From contig NZ_JAFFPZ010000001.1 in the NCBI RefSeq assembly GCF_016918505.1, positions 346,427 to 410,426 of the forward strand: a stretch of DNA of 64,000 nt. The letters are read 5' to 3'. The DNA comes from Desulforhopalus vacuolatus (GTDB lineage Bacteria > Desulfobacterota > Desulfobulbia > Desulfobulbales > Desulfocapsaceae). The notes beneath the pieces are model-generated. The model was not told where the DNA came from, did no database searches, and was given only the letters and a program-made list of their open reading frames with translations. Position numbers and translations under genes: made by a program. Position 1 is the first letter of the stretch. The number at the start of each line of letters is the position of its first letter. Positions 54,561 through 64,000 of the stretch are shown in pieces.

Positions 54561-57131
54561 TTACTCCTCATTATCACCATTCATCAGGGACAGAATTGAT
54601 TCATATTCAAACTCATGTGCCCATTCCTGCAACTTCACCGCAAGACGGTGGGATTGCTCTGCTATTTGTACGATGGACAGATCAATGGTCCCCATATCCG
54701 CACGTAATAATGCATCTTTCAGTTTTACCTGTAATGGTACAGGAATCGTGGAGAACAGAGCCTGCCAGTCTTCCGGGTCTTTGGTGGCCCTTTCCTGTTC
54801 AGACCCGCGAATATCTTCATAGACCCAACGAACACCGAGGTGTCTTTCCAGAGCCTCATAGATATCCGCCTCCCTGAAGGGCTTGGAGATATACTCATCG
54901 CATCCGGCTGCCAGGATGGCAACCTGTTCTCTTTTCAGGGTGATGGCACTGATGGCAATAACCTTTGTTGACCGGTCTCCATCTTCAGATTTAATGGTTT
55001 TTGTGGCCTCATATCCGTCCATTACCGGCATCCGCATATCCATGAAGATAAGATGAGGATGCCATTCCCTATAAAGATCAACGGCCCGCTGGCCATCTTC
55101 CGCATCCTGAAGGTCAAATTCAAAAATCTCCAGGAGCCTGATAAGGAGGAGTCTACTCATAGGATTATCATCCACCACCATAATCCGGTAACGGGGCTGC
55201 CCCGGTTCCATAGAAACGACTTTTCGAAGGGGCGCGATGCCTTCTACTGTCTCGGACCGGGCAGTTTTGACGCAAATATCAAATTTAAATAATACCCCCC
55301 TGCCGAGCTCACTTTCCACGGTGATGTGACCGCCCATAAGTTCAATAAACCTTCGACTGATGGTCAACCCGAGCCCGGTCCCTTCCTTTGCCAGACGACC
55401 GCTCTCTGTCTGTTCAAAGGCATCGAAAATTTTCGATAATTCCCATTGGGCCACTCCTGTTCCGGTGTCTTCCACTTCAAATTTAAGTTGCAGAGATGAG
55501 CCCTCCTCCCTAAGGGAACCACCATTGTTTTCCTCCACGGCCACGCGCATGGTGATGGCACCCTTTTTTGTAAACTTAAACGCGTTATTCAACAGGTTGA
55601 TGAGCACCTGCCGAAGTTTTACCGGATCGCTTCGAATAAACCGGGGGGCCTTGTCGTCCCGTTCAAGAACGAGGTTCAGTTGTTTGTGCGCGGCCCGAAT
55701 TCTAAACATATCTCCAATCTCATCCAGCAGACCGTAGAGATCAAAATCGGATTCATTAAGGGTCAACCTTCCCGCTTCGATGGTGGAAAGATCCAGAATC
55801 TGATTAATAAGGGTGAGAAGGTGTTTGCCACTCCGACCAATGGTATCCAGATACTCCATGTCGTGGGAGGAAAGGGCCTTACTGTGGGTCAGGAGCTGGG
55901 AAAATCCCAGAATGGCATTGAGCGGGGTGCGGAGTTCGTGGCTCATATTGGCCAGAAACACGCTCTTAGCCTGGTTTGCCCGTTCCGCAGTCAGCCTGGC
56001 ATCCTGCAAGGTGGTTTCATACTCCTGGCGTTTTTTTATAAAATAGGAAACAGACTGTGCCATGCTTGAAATTTCATCATTCCCCTCGATGGAAATGGGA
56101 ATGAGATTTCCCTGAACATGGGCTTTCATATTCTGCTCAAGGGCCAAAATGCGACCGATGACCGAACGGCGGATAAACAAAAATATAAAAATGGCACTGA
56201 CGATAATAACAACCGGAATCAGCAGGAAAAGTTTGCCAACCCATTCTATTTCATTCGTAACTTTTTGACTTTGCTGTTGGATTCCCACTGAAACATTTGA
56301 AAATATCTGTTCCGTCTTTTTTATCAGTTCATCGGACAGAAATGAAATTTGAACCAGCTTGTCCTGAATCAATATTTTTTGTTTTAAACTTTTTGCAGTG
56401 AGGGCCAACAGGCCTTTCTCTCCCAACCCATAGCGTTTCAAGGTGTTCATGTAATGCGCAAATGGCGATTTTTCGAAATGCTCACCCTTCACCAGGTCAT
56501 CAATCTTCTTTTTCATATCAACGATCTGGCCTTCATATTCAAACAGTCGCTGACGGTCTGAAACATTGGTCACATCCCGCAACAGACTAAATACCTCCAA
56601 GAACAATTCTCGAATATGACGGGTCGATTCTGTTTGCTGTTCATCCTTTCCCATAACCAGCGATTTCCATATATTTCTCATATAAATTGAAATTTGAAGG
56701 ATGCGCTGGCCGGTTTGAATATCTTTTTCTATCAGTTGCTCAAGCGCCTGCAAGTCCTCAAAAATTTGTTGAGATTTTCTTGACAGGCCAGGCATATCGG
56801 CATTTGCAGTGCTTAATTCTGAGATAAGGCCCTGGATTTTTTCGTGCTCCTCCGCAATGCCCCGAGCAAGTGATTTAAGAAGAAGCTCGTTTTGGGTAAG
56901 AACAAGGGTCGATCCTCCGGAAATCAGTCCCTGCACTTCCCAGGTCAGTTTTGAGGTGGTAATCAGCAGGGGGAGTTGATCCTTTGAAATGGTTTTAAAC
57001 AGGAGAGCCGATTTGTCAAAATAGAGTTTGGCTACACCGCTTGCAACAAATGCCACCAGGATAATCAACACCAACCCCGAGGATACTTTAAAGGAGATAC
57101 CCGAGGTAATATTTTTCCCGAATAATTTCAT
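54561..57131 (-). CDS. TorS-like hybrid histidine kinase
   Basis: An 856-residue kinase. Helix 1 (about 13-36) and helix 2 (about 297-320) enclose a long helical periplasmic region like TorS/four-helix sensors, followed by a HAMP (about 320-375). The kinase core has [40 protein letters not shown] and [19 protein letters not shown] receiver (about 650-770) shows [14 protein letters not shown]. The last 80 residues are a helical tail ([20 protein letters not shown]) seen in similar kinases. ATG 57131 has AAGGGA upstream and overlaps the binding-protein stop (ATGA). The gene is sandwiched between binding protein and receiver genes. Confidence 0.9.
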   Translation of the reverse strand: MKLFGKNITSGISFKVSSGLVLIILVAFVASGVAKLYFDKSALLFKTISKDQLPLLITTSKLTWEVQGLISGGSTLVLTQNELLLKSLARGIAEEHEKIQGLISELSTANADMPGLSRKSQQIFEDLQALEQLIEKDIQTGQRILQISIYMRNIWKSLVMGKDEQQTESTRHIRELFLEVFSLLRDVTNVSDRQRLFEYEGQIVDMKKKIDDLVKGEHFEKSPFAHYMNTLKRYGLGEKGLLALTAKSLKQKILIQDKLVQISFLSDELIKKTEQIFSNVSVGIQQQSQKVTNEIEWVGKLFLLIPVVIIVSAIFIFLFIRRSVIGRILALEQNMKAHVQGNLIPISIEGNDEISSMAQSVSYFIKKRQEYETTLQDARLTAERANQAKSVFLANMSHELRTPLNAILGFSQLLTHSKALSSHDMEYLDTIGRSGKHLLTLINQILDLSTIEAGRLTLNESDFDLYGLLDEIGDMFRIRAAHKQLNLVLERDDKAPRFIRSDPVKLRQVLINLLNNAFKFTKKGAITMRVAVEENNGGSLREEGSSLQLKFEVEDTGTGVAQWELSKIFDAFEQTESGRLAKEGTGLGLTISRRFIELMGGHITVESELGRGVLFKFDICVKTARSETVEGIAPLRKVVSMEPGQPRYRIMVVDDNPMSRLLLIRLLEIFEFDLQDAEDGQRAVDLYREWHPHLIFMDMRMPVMDGYEATKTIKSEDGDRSTKVIAISAITLKREQVAILAAGCDEYISKPFREADIYEALERHLGVRWVYEDIRGSEQERATKDPEDWQALFSTIPVPLQVKLKDALLRADMGTIDLSIVQIAEQSHRLAVKLQEWAHEFEYESILSLMNGDNEE

Positions 57132-58750
57132 TTTGTCCCTTGTTTCCAATAGACCGTATCCATGGGCGTCATCACCCCCCAGATACTTTGATTGGTACCC
57201 CCCAAATTTTTGTCATGGGCCAAGGCAAAAAAGGGCTTGTAAATCGGGTACACCGGAAGCTCATCGACTATGATTTTCTGGAATTTCCTGTACAAGGCAT
57301 AGCGTTTTTTAAAGTCAAGCTCTGAAGCGGCCTGCTCAAGAATCAAATCGACCTCCTGGTTACGATACCCCTGTGTATTGGACCAGATCACGCCCTTTCG
57401 GATATTGGAACTCAAATAGGTCCGGTGGACCCCGATCACCGGGTCCCCCCAATTATAGACATCGTCCAGGGTTACATCGAATTCCCAATCGGATATCTTT
57501 TGAACCCAGTCATTAAAATTTTCAGGATGCTCAATAATGGCTTCCACGCCCAGGTTTTTCGAAAATATTTCTCGCAGATATTCAGCGATTTCCTGATTGA
57601 CTCCCGTTTTTTCAGTCATGTATGTTATACGAAAAGAAAATCTCTTTCCCGCTTCGTTACGGGGATACCCAGCCTCGTCCAATAAACGATTGGCTTTTTC
57701 AAAATCCTGGGCATAGGGATTTACATCAGATGAGTAAAAAGGGCTGCTGGATGAAATGGGCCCGGTTTCCGCAGCTGTTTCCCCTTTGAACAGGGTATCG
57801 ACAATAAATCTGGAATCGATGGTATATGCTATGGCTTTCCTGACCCTCACGTCATCAAACGGTTTATTTCGGAGGTTAAAGGCCAGCCAGCAAATGGGTC
57901 CGATGCCTTTGAAACTGTTTTCTGTGACCACCAGGTTATCCAGACTCCGCAGGTGATTTAACTCATTGAAGTCCTGAAAACTCGCCATCATCTGAATGTC
58001 ACCGGTCTCCATAGCCAGGGATTCTTCCAGGGTATTGCGGATGATTTTGATGGTCAGACGATCCATATATGGACGGCCCTTGATAAAGAAATCTTTGTTT
58101 TTTACAAGTCGAATCTCTTTTCCGGGAACAAAAGCCTCCAGCTTGAAAGGGCCGGAACCTGTCGGTTTCATATTTGCCGGGTGGCCCCGGACCTTTTTAA
58201 CCGTTCCATAGACATGCTTCGGAAGGATCGGCAGCAAAGCCGGCGACATGGCCAGCAAAATTGCCGGATGGGGTTTCTTCAAACGGATGACGGCGGTGTG
58301 GGGATCTGGCGTATCCACCCGTTCCACCGGGGCCAGCATGGATTTAAACGGGTGCAGTGCTTTTACTGTCAAGATGGAAAAGGCTACATCCTCCGATGTG
58401 ATTGGCTCACCGTCATGGAAAACCGCGTCTTTTACAAGGTGGAGAGTAACCGACAAACCATCTTTTGATATCTCCCACTTTTCAGCAAGGTAGGGGTGTG
58501 GATTCCAGTCGTTATCAAATCGAAGCAGCCCTGCAAAAATCTGGGTGCCGGGAAACTGGGTGGCCATACCGGACTGGATGGCCGGGTTCAGATTGGGCGG
58601 GGTGGCGTAGAGCCCCACTACCAGTTCTCCCCCGGAGGAAGGAGTGCCGGCATCCGGTTCAGCCGCGAAAACACCAAACGGTACCCATAAAAAGAAGAGA
58701 ACCACTATGGCAAGAGAGACTGCCTGCATTTTTTTCAGAGGATGGAACAT
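57128..58750 (-). CDS. Family 5 extracellular solute-binding protein, signalling partner
   Basis: A 540-residue periplasmic binding protein with signal peptide (about 8-30, GVFA-AE). It matches the oligopeptide/nickel SBP family 5: [72 protein letters not shown] and [14 protein letters not shown]. Length is typical (about 520-540). No permease or ATPase gene lies near. Instead the stop overlaps the start of a TorS-like kinase, so it most likely presents a ligand (peptide, opine or metal complex) to that kinase, as TorT does for TorS. A gap with a mosaic repeat lies upstream. Confidence 0.9.
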   Translation of the reverse strand: MFHPLKKMQAVSLAIVVLFFLWVPFGVFAAEPDAGTPSSGGELVVGLYATPPNLNPAIQSGMATQFPGTQIFAGLLRFDNDWNPHPYLAEKWEISKDGLSVTLHLVKDAVFHDGEPITSEDVAFSILTVKALHPFKSMLAPVERVDTPDPHTAVIRLKKPHPAILLAMSPALLPILPKHVYGTVKKVRGHPANMKPTGSGPFKLEAFVPGKEIRLVKNKDFFIKGRPYMDRLTIKIIRNTLEESLAMETGDIQMMASFQDFNELNHLRSLDNLVVTENSFKGIGPICWLAFNLRNKPFDDVRVRKAIAYTIDSRFIVDTLFKGETAAETGPISSSSPFYSSDVNPYAQDFEKANRLLDEAGYPRNEAGKRFSFRITYMTEKTGVNQEIAEYLREIFSKNLGVEAIIEHPENFNDWVQKISDWEFDVTLDDVYNWGDPVIGVHRTYLSSNIRKGVIWSNTQGYRNQEVDLILEQAASELDFKKRYALYRKFQKIIVDELPVYPIYKPFFALAHDKNLGGTNQSIWGVMTPMDTVYWKQGTK

Positions 58751-59324
58751 AATGCGCTCCTTATCTGTGCCCTTATGGTGTCTATATTCAGGACAGTTGA
58801 TTTCCTAAAAGCGAGTATGGTACCAAATAATGCGAATACCATACCTGATTTAGTATCCCACACATAACCTTATGTAATACCATTTACATTTTGTATTAAC
58901 CAGAGAACGAGACTGCGTTGACATCTTTTTTGGCGATTACGAATGGATAAACAGGCTGTAAAATTGATCGCAATGGTGATAACGGTGCATCCATCATCAT
59001 TGGTGAAAAATCGGTACAACAGTTATTTCGGAGATGATGTAGAGACAAGGCATGCCTTGTCTACACGATGACGACAAACGTAACGATAACGGTGGAATGA
59101 CTTGTAACGCATGGAATAAACTGGTAGCAATTTCCGGAATTATTAAGAGCAGATGCAACTGGGATTGGGCTCCTTAAACAGAACAATATATCGACAGAGT
59201 TCAAGTAAATATCCATCGTTTCTGAACGAATATCGATTTGTACCGCCCTTAAAAAACGTGCCCCACGCGAGTATCAAATACTTCTGTGTATTATTATTTT
59301 GCATTAAACGTAGCAGTAATAGTT
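58751..59324. repeat. Intergenic mosaic repeat, most complete composite copy
   Basis: A composite copy runs from ATACCATTTACATTTTGTAT (58876) through AACCAGAGAACGAGACTGCG, GGCGATTACGAATGGATAAA, CAGGCTGTAAAATTGATCGC and the palindrome module (core at about 59046-59065) to GGAATGACTTGTAACGCATG and AATTTCCGGAATTATTAAGA (about 59148). Read in reverse it matches 1790-2281 nearly end to end. The 110 bases before it are the promoter area of the binding-protein gene; the 175 bases after it have no content I recognise. Confidence 0.8.
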
Positions 59325-62318
59325 TCAAGCATTATCGAAGATATTCCGTACAGTGTTTGCGAGGTCGGTCATAGATAAAGGTTTATAAGCAAGCGCATCT
59401 ATACCAATCTCCTGGGCAATATCTGCACTGATTTTATTGCTATAACCGGTACAGAGAATAATCTGGATATCATCTCTGATTTTCTTTATCTCCATAGCGA
59501 GCTTATCGCCAGTCATATATGGCATAGTCATATCAGTGATGACAAGATCAAATCTAGCTGGCTCAGCCTTGAAGAGCTCCAAAGCCTCAAGACTGCTCGT
59601 CCTAAAAGTTACTGCATACCCTAATCCTTCAAGGATTCTGCATACCATTCGTGCTATGGGAGGTTCATCATCCACAGCCAGGATCGACTCAGTCCCACTT
59701 GGGAGCTTAGGAGATTGATATGAATCGGGATCTTCAATAGCATTGGTAACCGGTAAATAAATTGAAAAAGTAGTTTTCTGGAACGGAATACTCTCAACAG
59801 TTATAATACCTCCATAACTATCAACAATACCTTGAACCATGGCAAGTCCCATTCCTGTTCCCTCACCAACTCCTTTCGTTGTAAAATATGGATCAAAGAT
59901 CAAGTTAATATGGTCAGAATCTATTCCGCAACCATTATCAGTAACAACCATTTTCACATACTTGCCTTTCTCAAGCCGTCCCTGAAAAGTCTCACTATCG
60001 TCACTAATGAGAACATCTTTAAGTGACACTGTCATAATTCCACCACTATCCTGCATTGCATGGGAGGCATTCGTGCAAAGATTCATCATTATCTGGTGAA
60101 TCTGAGTGGAATTAGCAAGGATAAAAGAAGAACTTTCAATCTGCTTTCTTATTTCTATAGTGGTCGGAGTAGAGGGACGAATTAACTTGAGCGCTTCATA
60201 AATAATTTTATCGATTCGAATAGGTTTTACTTTTTCATCAGATTGTCGTGCAAAGGCAAGTATCTGTTTAACTATATCTCTTGCCCGAAGACCACCAGCA
60301 TAAATTTCTTGCAGATTATCCTCCATAACTGAACCTTTTTCAACTTCGCCTAAGGCAATTTCAGAAAACCCCAATATCGATGCTAATATGTTATTAAAAT
60401 CGTGGGCAATACCACCTGCTAATTTACCGATAGATTCCATCTTCTGAGCCTGCTGTAACTTAACCGCCATCTCTCTTTTTTCGGTAATATCCTCACCAGA
60501 ACCAAGAACACCAATTATCTGACCATCGTCGTTTTTTATATAAGCATTGTGCCAAGCAATAAGTTTGGTTTTACCACCTCGGGAAAGCACCTTGCTTTCA
60601 TTATATTCAATCGAGTTAATATTGTCCTTAGCAAAAAACTGCCTTCTGAGAGCCTCACAATCATCTCGGTACTCTTCAGATATAAAATTATCACACCAGT
60701 TCAGACCGATTATATCTTCTGTGTTGCATTCCAAAATTTTACATGCTTTTTCGTTAGCAATATTTATATTCCCCAATTCATCAAAACCAATGAACATAAT
60801 TCCAGCCAGGTTAAGATACAGTTCAGCCTTCTCCTTCTGTTGCTCTATTTTTCTTTCATTCTGCACCCGTCTGGTATTATCCGTTGCTGTAAGCAGCAGG
60901 TGTTTTCTATCTTCATAAAAAAAAGGGGCAATATGGCAATCAATAACAATTTTATTACCATAAGACGTTTCGACTTGAGTAAAATATTGTTTATTCACAT
61001 CCTCCTCATCGGCTGCTTTCATTATTGTCAACAAACCGGATGTTTGCCATGATGCAATTTCAAGATATTTTTGAGAAAGCACCTGATCTACGGTAGCACC
61101 AATAAGATCTGCCATGGCCTGATTGGCAGCTATACAATCACCGGAATCTGCTTCATAAATGGCAGTACCGACGGGAGATTCAGATAGAATTTTTTCTTTG
61201 AAGAGGAGAACATCCTGTAATTGCTTCTCAGCCATTTTACGATCTGCAATTTCAGCTGTTAACTTTCTATTAAAGCGAAATAAAATCAACGTACTGCTAC
61301 CAACCAACAACACGAGTCCTGCCATAATTCCGATAGCCCATATCAACCACGTATAATTGTATTTCAGATCAGGGTTATAAATAAAACCATCTAAGGAAAA
61401 TTCCGGATCGAGCATACCCAGCTTAGCGTAAGTTTCTGCAATATGGTGCCACCTACCAGGATTCATGTGACCAACTTGTACCAAATCAGGAAGCATGATT
61501 TCTCGGATAGCTTGTGCTTCATAACGAAGATGATCTCGACTTTTTTTCACACCATAATCTAACAAGAGAAGATCAATTATTTCTTCTGAGTGTAACATTG
61601 CATACTTCCAGCCTTGGAGAGAGGCTGTAAGAAAAGCGTCTACCTGCTTAGGATGTTTTGCAATTTCATCTTCCGTGGTAAATAAACAATCACCATAGAA
61701 ATCGACGCCGTATGTTTGAGGGGAAATAACAACAGGTTCTTCTCCATTCTTCTCCAACTGCCATGGTTCATTCGTTATATATGCGCTCACCGCATCTGTT
61801 TTCTCTTCGGTAAGATCATCCAAATTATATGTCTGATCGAGGCGTTCAATTGAGTTGAGATCGATACCTTCATTTAAAAAAGATGCTAAGATATCAGCAT
61901 CTTTTTCACCAGGAAGCAACATGACACGTTTACCAATCAACTCTTGTATATTAGAGATTCCCCTCCCACCTTTAGCCAAAAGGATAGAAGGTGAATGCTG
62001 AAATATTGGTGCCAGAACCACAAATGGATCACCTGCCATTCTATGAAGAATGAGCTCCGCACCAGCAATACCATATTGGCTTCTGCCACTGCGCACTTCC
62101 TCCCGAGCAAATTTATCATTACCGCCTTCGATGATGACGACATCTAACCCAGCGCGTTTATAAAATCCTTTGTGCAACGCCGCGTAATAGCCAGCAAACT
62201 GGAACTGATGTTTCCAGGCCAACTGGAGTGATATTGTCTCAGACGAATGAGAAATTTTGCTATCTACAATAAGAATCAACAAAAGTAAAAAAAGACTATT
62301 TTTCCACTTTACGAACAT
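59325..62318 (-). CDS. THI5/NMT1-domain PAS hybrid histidine kinase
   Basis: A 997-residue one-piece receptor. Signal peptide 1-26. A periplasmic THI5/NMT1-type binding domain (about 27-300) shows ISLQLAWKHQFQFAGYYAAL, GYYKRAGLDV-like GFYKRAGLDVVIIEGG, and GAELILHRMAGDPFVVLAPI. A helix follows (about 317-345), then two PAS domains (about 375-490 and 510-625). The kinase core has GGIAHDFNNILASILGFSEI (His near 640) and GEGTGMGLAMVQGIVDSYGG. A C-terminal receiver (about 876-995) has DLVITDMTMPYMTGD. THI5-type domains bind the thiamine pyrimidine or similar rings, so it may sense such a compound. It is clearly AT-richer than aroE and other neighbours, a hint of transfer. Confidence 0.92.
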   Translation of the reverse strand: MFVKWKNSLFLLLLILIVDSKISHSSETISLQLAWKHQFQFAGYYAALHKGFYKRAGLDVVIIEGGNDKFAREEVRSGRSQYGIAGAELILHRMAGDPFVVLAPIFQHSPSILLAKGGRGISNIQELIGKRVMLLPGEKDADILASFLNEGIDLNSIERLDQTYNLDDLTEEKTDAVSAYITNEPWQLEKNGEEPVVISPQTYGVDFYGDCLFTTEDEIAKHPKQVDAFLTASLQGWKYAMLHSEEIIDLLLLDYGVKKSRDHLRYEAQAIREIMLPDLVQVGHMNPGRWHHIAETYAKLGMLDPEFSLDGFIYNPDLKYNYTWLIWAIGIMAGLVLLVGSSTLILFRFNRKLTAEIADRKMAEKQLQDVLLFKEKILSESPVGTAIYEADSGDCIAANQAMADLIGATVDQVLSQKYLEIASWQTSGLLTIMKAADEEDVNKQYFTQVETSYGNKIVIDCHIAPFFYEDRKHLLLTATDNTRRVQNERKIEQQKEKAELYLNLAGIMFIGFDELGNINIANEKACKILECNTEDIIGLNWCDNFISEEYRDDCEALRRQFFAKDNINSIEYNESKVLSRGGKTKLIAWHNAYIKNDDGQIIGVLGSGEDITEKREMAVKLQQAQKMESIGKLAGGIAHDFNNILASILGFSEIALGEVEKGSVMEDNLQEIYAGGLRARDIVKQILAFARQSDEKVKPIRIDKIIYEALKLIRPSTPTTIEIRKQIESSSFILANSTQIHQIMMNLCTNASHAMQDSGGIMTVSLKDVLISDDSETFQGRLEKGKYVKMVVTDNGCGIDSDHINLIFDPYFTTKGVGEGTGMGLAMVQGIVDSYGGIITVESIPFQKTTFSIYLPVTNAIEDPDSYQSPKLPSGTESILAVDDEPPIARMVCRILEGLGYAVTFRTSSLEALELFKAEPARFDLVITDMTMPYMTGDKLAMEIKKIRDDIQIILCTGYSNKISADIAQEIGIDALAYKPLSMTDLANTVRNIFDNA

Positions 62319-62452
62319 TTACAAACCTCAATATAGGAAAACGTATACCACTTCGGTATTTGGTGTTTCAAACCCAAAAAACAGGAAATAATGTCCAATT
62401 ATCACTTTTATATTCCTTTTTTTCCGCACAATCTGATATTATCACAGCTCTG
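62319..62452. other. Gap with kinase promoter
   Basis: The short region between the divergent kinase and the integrase remnant. AT-rich, no clear signals. Confidence 0.4.
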
Positions 62453-62738
62453 ATGGAAAACAAGCCAAAATTCACTCCAACCCCTCAGCTCAAACTGATG
62501 GATCAAGTGCGTGAGACCCTGAGATACTCTTATTTACGCACGATCAACAGAAAAAACATATTACCAGTAGATTTTACGATATATCTATTTTTATGAAAAA
62601 AAACGCCACCCAAGAGATATGGAAGAACGAGAAATTGAGAGATTTTTGTCCCATTTGGCTTCTGCTCAAAATGTCGCTGAATCTCTCCGGAGGCAGAACT
62701 TAAATGCATTGGTTTTCCTCTATCGTAATGCTGCCTGA
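62453..62738 (+). pseudogene. intI: Integron integrase N-terminal remnant (frameshift and stop)
   Basis: ATG 62453 opens with MENKPKFTPTPQLKLMDQV and RETLRYSYLR, the typical start of chromosomal integron integrases (tyrosine recombinase, core-binding domain). Near 62540 the frame shifts by one base. The other frame continues STEKTYYQ, TAG at 62568-62570 where Trp is normal, ILRYIYFYEKKRHPRDMEER, EIERFLSHLASAQNV and RRQNLNALVFLYR before TGA at 62736. Only the SAM-like N-terminal domain is left; the catalytic domain is missing. So the gene is dead. No attI or attC site was recognised around it. Confidence 0.85.
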
Positions 62739-62749
62739 AAAACTTTATG

Positions 62750-62895
62750 GGTACCTTGAATAACCAGTCTTTCGCCCATATTCTTCGTTACAGTAAAAAA
62801 TTTATCCTCCGACAAAGCGAGGAACGAGACGTCGAGATATCAGTGCCTGTGGTACATTTCCTTCCGTGCCTTGAAGATAAAAAAAGGGTAAAATG
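62750..62895 (-). pseudogene. Decayed copy of the small gene at 36.4-36.7 kb
   Basis: On the minus strand, FKARKEMYHRH, a stop, then LALSEDKFFTVTKNMGERL and VIQGTH, the end of the similarity. The DNA matches 36567-36720 for about 60 bases with few changes (ACCAGTCTTTCGCCCAT, TTCGTTACAGTAAAAAATTT). It is cut at GGTACC (62753). Both copies are damaged upstream of the shared core. The family is unknown. Confidence 0.6.
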
Positions 62896-62938
62896 ATTCT
62901 TCGACTTCTTTCCCGTTCCTTCCATCACGGAGCCTCTC

Positions 62939-63802
62939 ATGTTCTCACCCACTGTCCATACCAGATTTATCGCCCTTCTCGGCAACCCCCTCGGCCATTC
63001 CATCTCTCCGCCCATGCACAACCGGGTCTTTGAAAAACTGGAGATGGATTACTGTTACCTGCCAGTTGAGGTAACAGCTGAAGATCTCGGCACCGTCTTC
63101 GCCGCCATGAAGAAAATGAACTTTGCCGGATGCAACGTTACCATTCCTCACAAACTCGCTATCATGGCACATCTTGACGAGCTTGACGACCTGGCCGAGA
63201 CCATTGGAGCTGTCAATACGGTGCGGTTTCAAAACGGGCGCAGCAAAGGATTTAACACCGACGGTGAGGGCTTTGTCCGTTCTCTGCAGGAAGAGAGCGG
63301 CATCACCCCCAAAGGACATCGTTTTCTTCTCTTTGGATGCGGCGGTGCAACCCGGGCCATCGCCATGACGCTTGCAGCACACGGTGCAGAGCGGGTGATG
63401 ATCTGTAACCGCACAGAAGCAAAAGCCGAGGCTCTCGCCGAGGAAATCAATCGCAGGGTTCGCCCCTGTGCCACGTCCATTGCCTGCAACAGCAAGGCAC
63501 AGCTCGCAGCTGCGGCAGAGGCAGAGATACTGGTCAATACCACCAGCGTCGGCATGCACCCCAATGAAGATGTTATGCCTTTTCCTGAGGCGTGTATTGA
63601 GGCACGGCATGTAGTTGCCGATATCGTCTATAATCCATGGATGACAAAACTGTTGAGAACTGCAGAAGAGAAAGGGGCAAAGGCCGTACATGGTCTCGGC
63701 ATGCTTGTGTGGCAGGGAGCAGCGGCCTTTCAAATTTTTACTGATCGCGAAGCTGATGTCGCAGTAATGAAAGAGGAAGTTGAGAAACTGCGTAAAGGGT
63801 AA
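62939..63802 (+). CDS. aroE: Shikimate dehydrogenase
   Basis: A 287-residue NADP-dependent enzyme of aromatic amino acid synthesis (dehydroshikimate to shikimate). It shows ALLGNPLGHSISPPMHN (shikimate site), NFAGCNVTIPHKLAIM with the catalytic Lys, ETIGAVNTV, GFNTDGEGFVRSL, the cofactor fold LLFGCGGATRAIAMTLAAHG with NRTEAKAEAL, and GLGMLVWQGAAAF. The length is standard (about 280). The ATG at 62939 lacks a strong ribosome site. It appears monocistronic here, flanked by gene relics and a transposon. Confidence 0.95.
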   Translation: MFSPTVHTRFIALLGNPLGHSISPPMHNRVFEKLEMDYCYLPVEVTAEDLGTVFAAMKKMNFAGCNVTIPHKLAIMAHLDELDDLAETIGAVNTVRFQNGRSKGFNTDGEGFVRSLQEESGITPKGHRFLLFGCGGATRAIAMTLAAHGAERVMICNRTEAKAEALAEEINRRVRPCATSIACNSKAQLAAAAEAEILVNTTSVGMHPNEDVMPFPEACIEARHVVADIVYNPWMTKLLRTAEEKGAKAVHGLGMLVWQGAAAFQIFTDREADVAVMKEEVEKLRKG

Positions 63803-63873
63803 AACTAATACCAATTACTCACCATTCGCGTAAAATTATTTCAATTTATTCCTTTTTTTGATTAACTGCCGAG

Positions 63874-64000
63874 ATGACTACTATACCAAAAGTTTTAACC
63901 GAAAGAATTGATGATTTTGTCCTGCTGATTGGCCTTCTCAAACGAATGGGGGTGGTAGAGCTTTTTGATGCTCATCTCCCACGTCATGGGCATCATCAAG
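63874..64000 (+). mobile_element. Start of a DUF4277 transposase (IS1634-like), cut by the window end
   Basis: ATG 63874 opens MTTIPKVLTERIDDFVLLIG and continues LLKRMGVVELFDAHLPRHGH to the window edge. This is the conserved N-terminus (DUF4277) of a family of DDE transposases related to IS1634. The left end of the element should lie in 63803-63873, but the terminal repeat cannot be set without the other end. Confidence 0.75.

Noticed and set aside
62453..62938. An active integron with cassettes
   Set aside because: The integrase is truncated and frameshifted and no attC-like inverted sites were seen.
62945..63814. 289-codon minus-strand frame opposite aroE
   Set aside because: Shadow of aroE; the plus-strand protein has all catalytic motifs.
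1..64000. tRNA, rRNA and CRISPR arrays
   Set aside because: No tRNA T-arm/cloverleaf, rRNA segment or regularly spaced direct repeat was recognised; the intergenic repeats are dispersed and not spaced like CRISPR.

Overview
The window reads as chromosomal DNA of an anaerobic, probably sulfate-reducing bacterium of the Desulfobacterota (Desulfobulbales-like). The evidence is indirect: a SelD read through an in-frame UGA (selenocysteine) with YedF close by, a CX4C rubredoxin, a cytochrome bd operon carrying DUF4492, a split glycine decarboxylase (GcvPA/GcvPB), and large hybrid kinases of the GGxAHDFNN type. There is no rRNA or other marker gene, so the placement is inference. A choline-to-glycine-betaine operon fits a saline habitat.

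Layout. 1-4.2 kb: end of a probable MFS carrier, a DUF1254/DUF1214 protein and a secreted SH3 protein. 4.2-9.2 kb (minus strand): a GntR regulator, betA, betB and choX. 9.2-13.1 kb: an LprI-like lipoprotein/periplasmic protein, ChrA, a cupin and a LigB-type dioxygenase. 13.2-17.3 kb: a 1354-residue membrane protein of unknown function. 17.4-19 kb: a TPP riboswitch ahead of a thiamine-binding protein and an AIR-synthase-like protein. 19.4-23.6 kb: glgC, a NifX-domain/permease fusion with a second permease half, glk, and the first 31 codons of a lost glucosidase. 23.8-26.7 kb: a Cache hybrid kinase. 27-30.2 kb (minus): DUF4492, cydA, cydB and a CydX-like peptide. 30.4-37.2 kb: htpX, yqeY, DUF1992-cobB, yedF, selD, rubredoxin, slyX. 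37.2-44.9 kb: a UvrD-like helicase, two membrane proteins, lpd, a nitroreductase, rsgA. 45-49.7 kb (minus): gcvT-gcvH-gcvPA-gcvPB. 50.5-53.4 kb: alanine dehydrogenase and a sodium:alanine symporter. 53.9-58.8 kb (minus): a tightly packed operon of a family 5 solute-binding protein, a hybrid kinase and a receiver protein. 59.3-62.3 kb (minus): a THI5/NMT1-domain hybrid kinase. 62.4-64 kb: a decayed integron integrase, aroE, and the start of a DUF4277 transposase.

The intergenic space is the most unusual part. About a dozen gaps hold pieces of one mosaic repeat family with imperfect terminal inverted repeats (ATACCATTTACATT on one side, ATACTATTCCTATT on the other), purine-rich GGGAGAC heptads, and in some copies a module with the perfect palindrome AGACAAGGCATGCCTTGTCT. 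Copies often sit directly after stop codons and one separates yedF from selD. 

Functional themes: osmoprotection from choline; amino-acid use (glycine cleavage, alanine uptake and deamination); glycogen/glucose metabolism (glgC, glk); oxygen defence (cytochrome bd, rubredoxin); selenium metabolism (SelD, YedF); and ligand sensing by kinases that use transporter-type binding proteins as input modules. The best candidates for undescribed biology are the SBP5-kinase-receiver operon, the thiamine-linked gene pair under a TPP riboswitch, the NifX-permease fusion, the 1354-residue protein and the mosaic repeat family.
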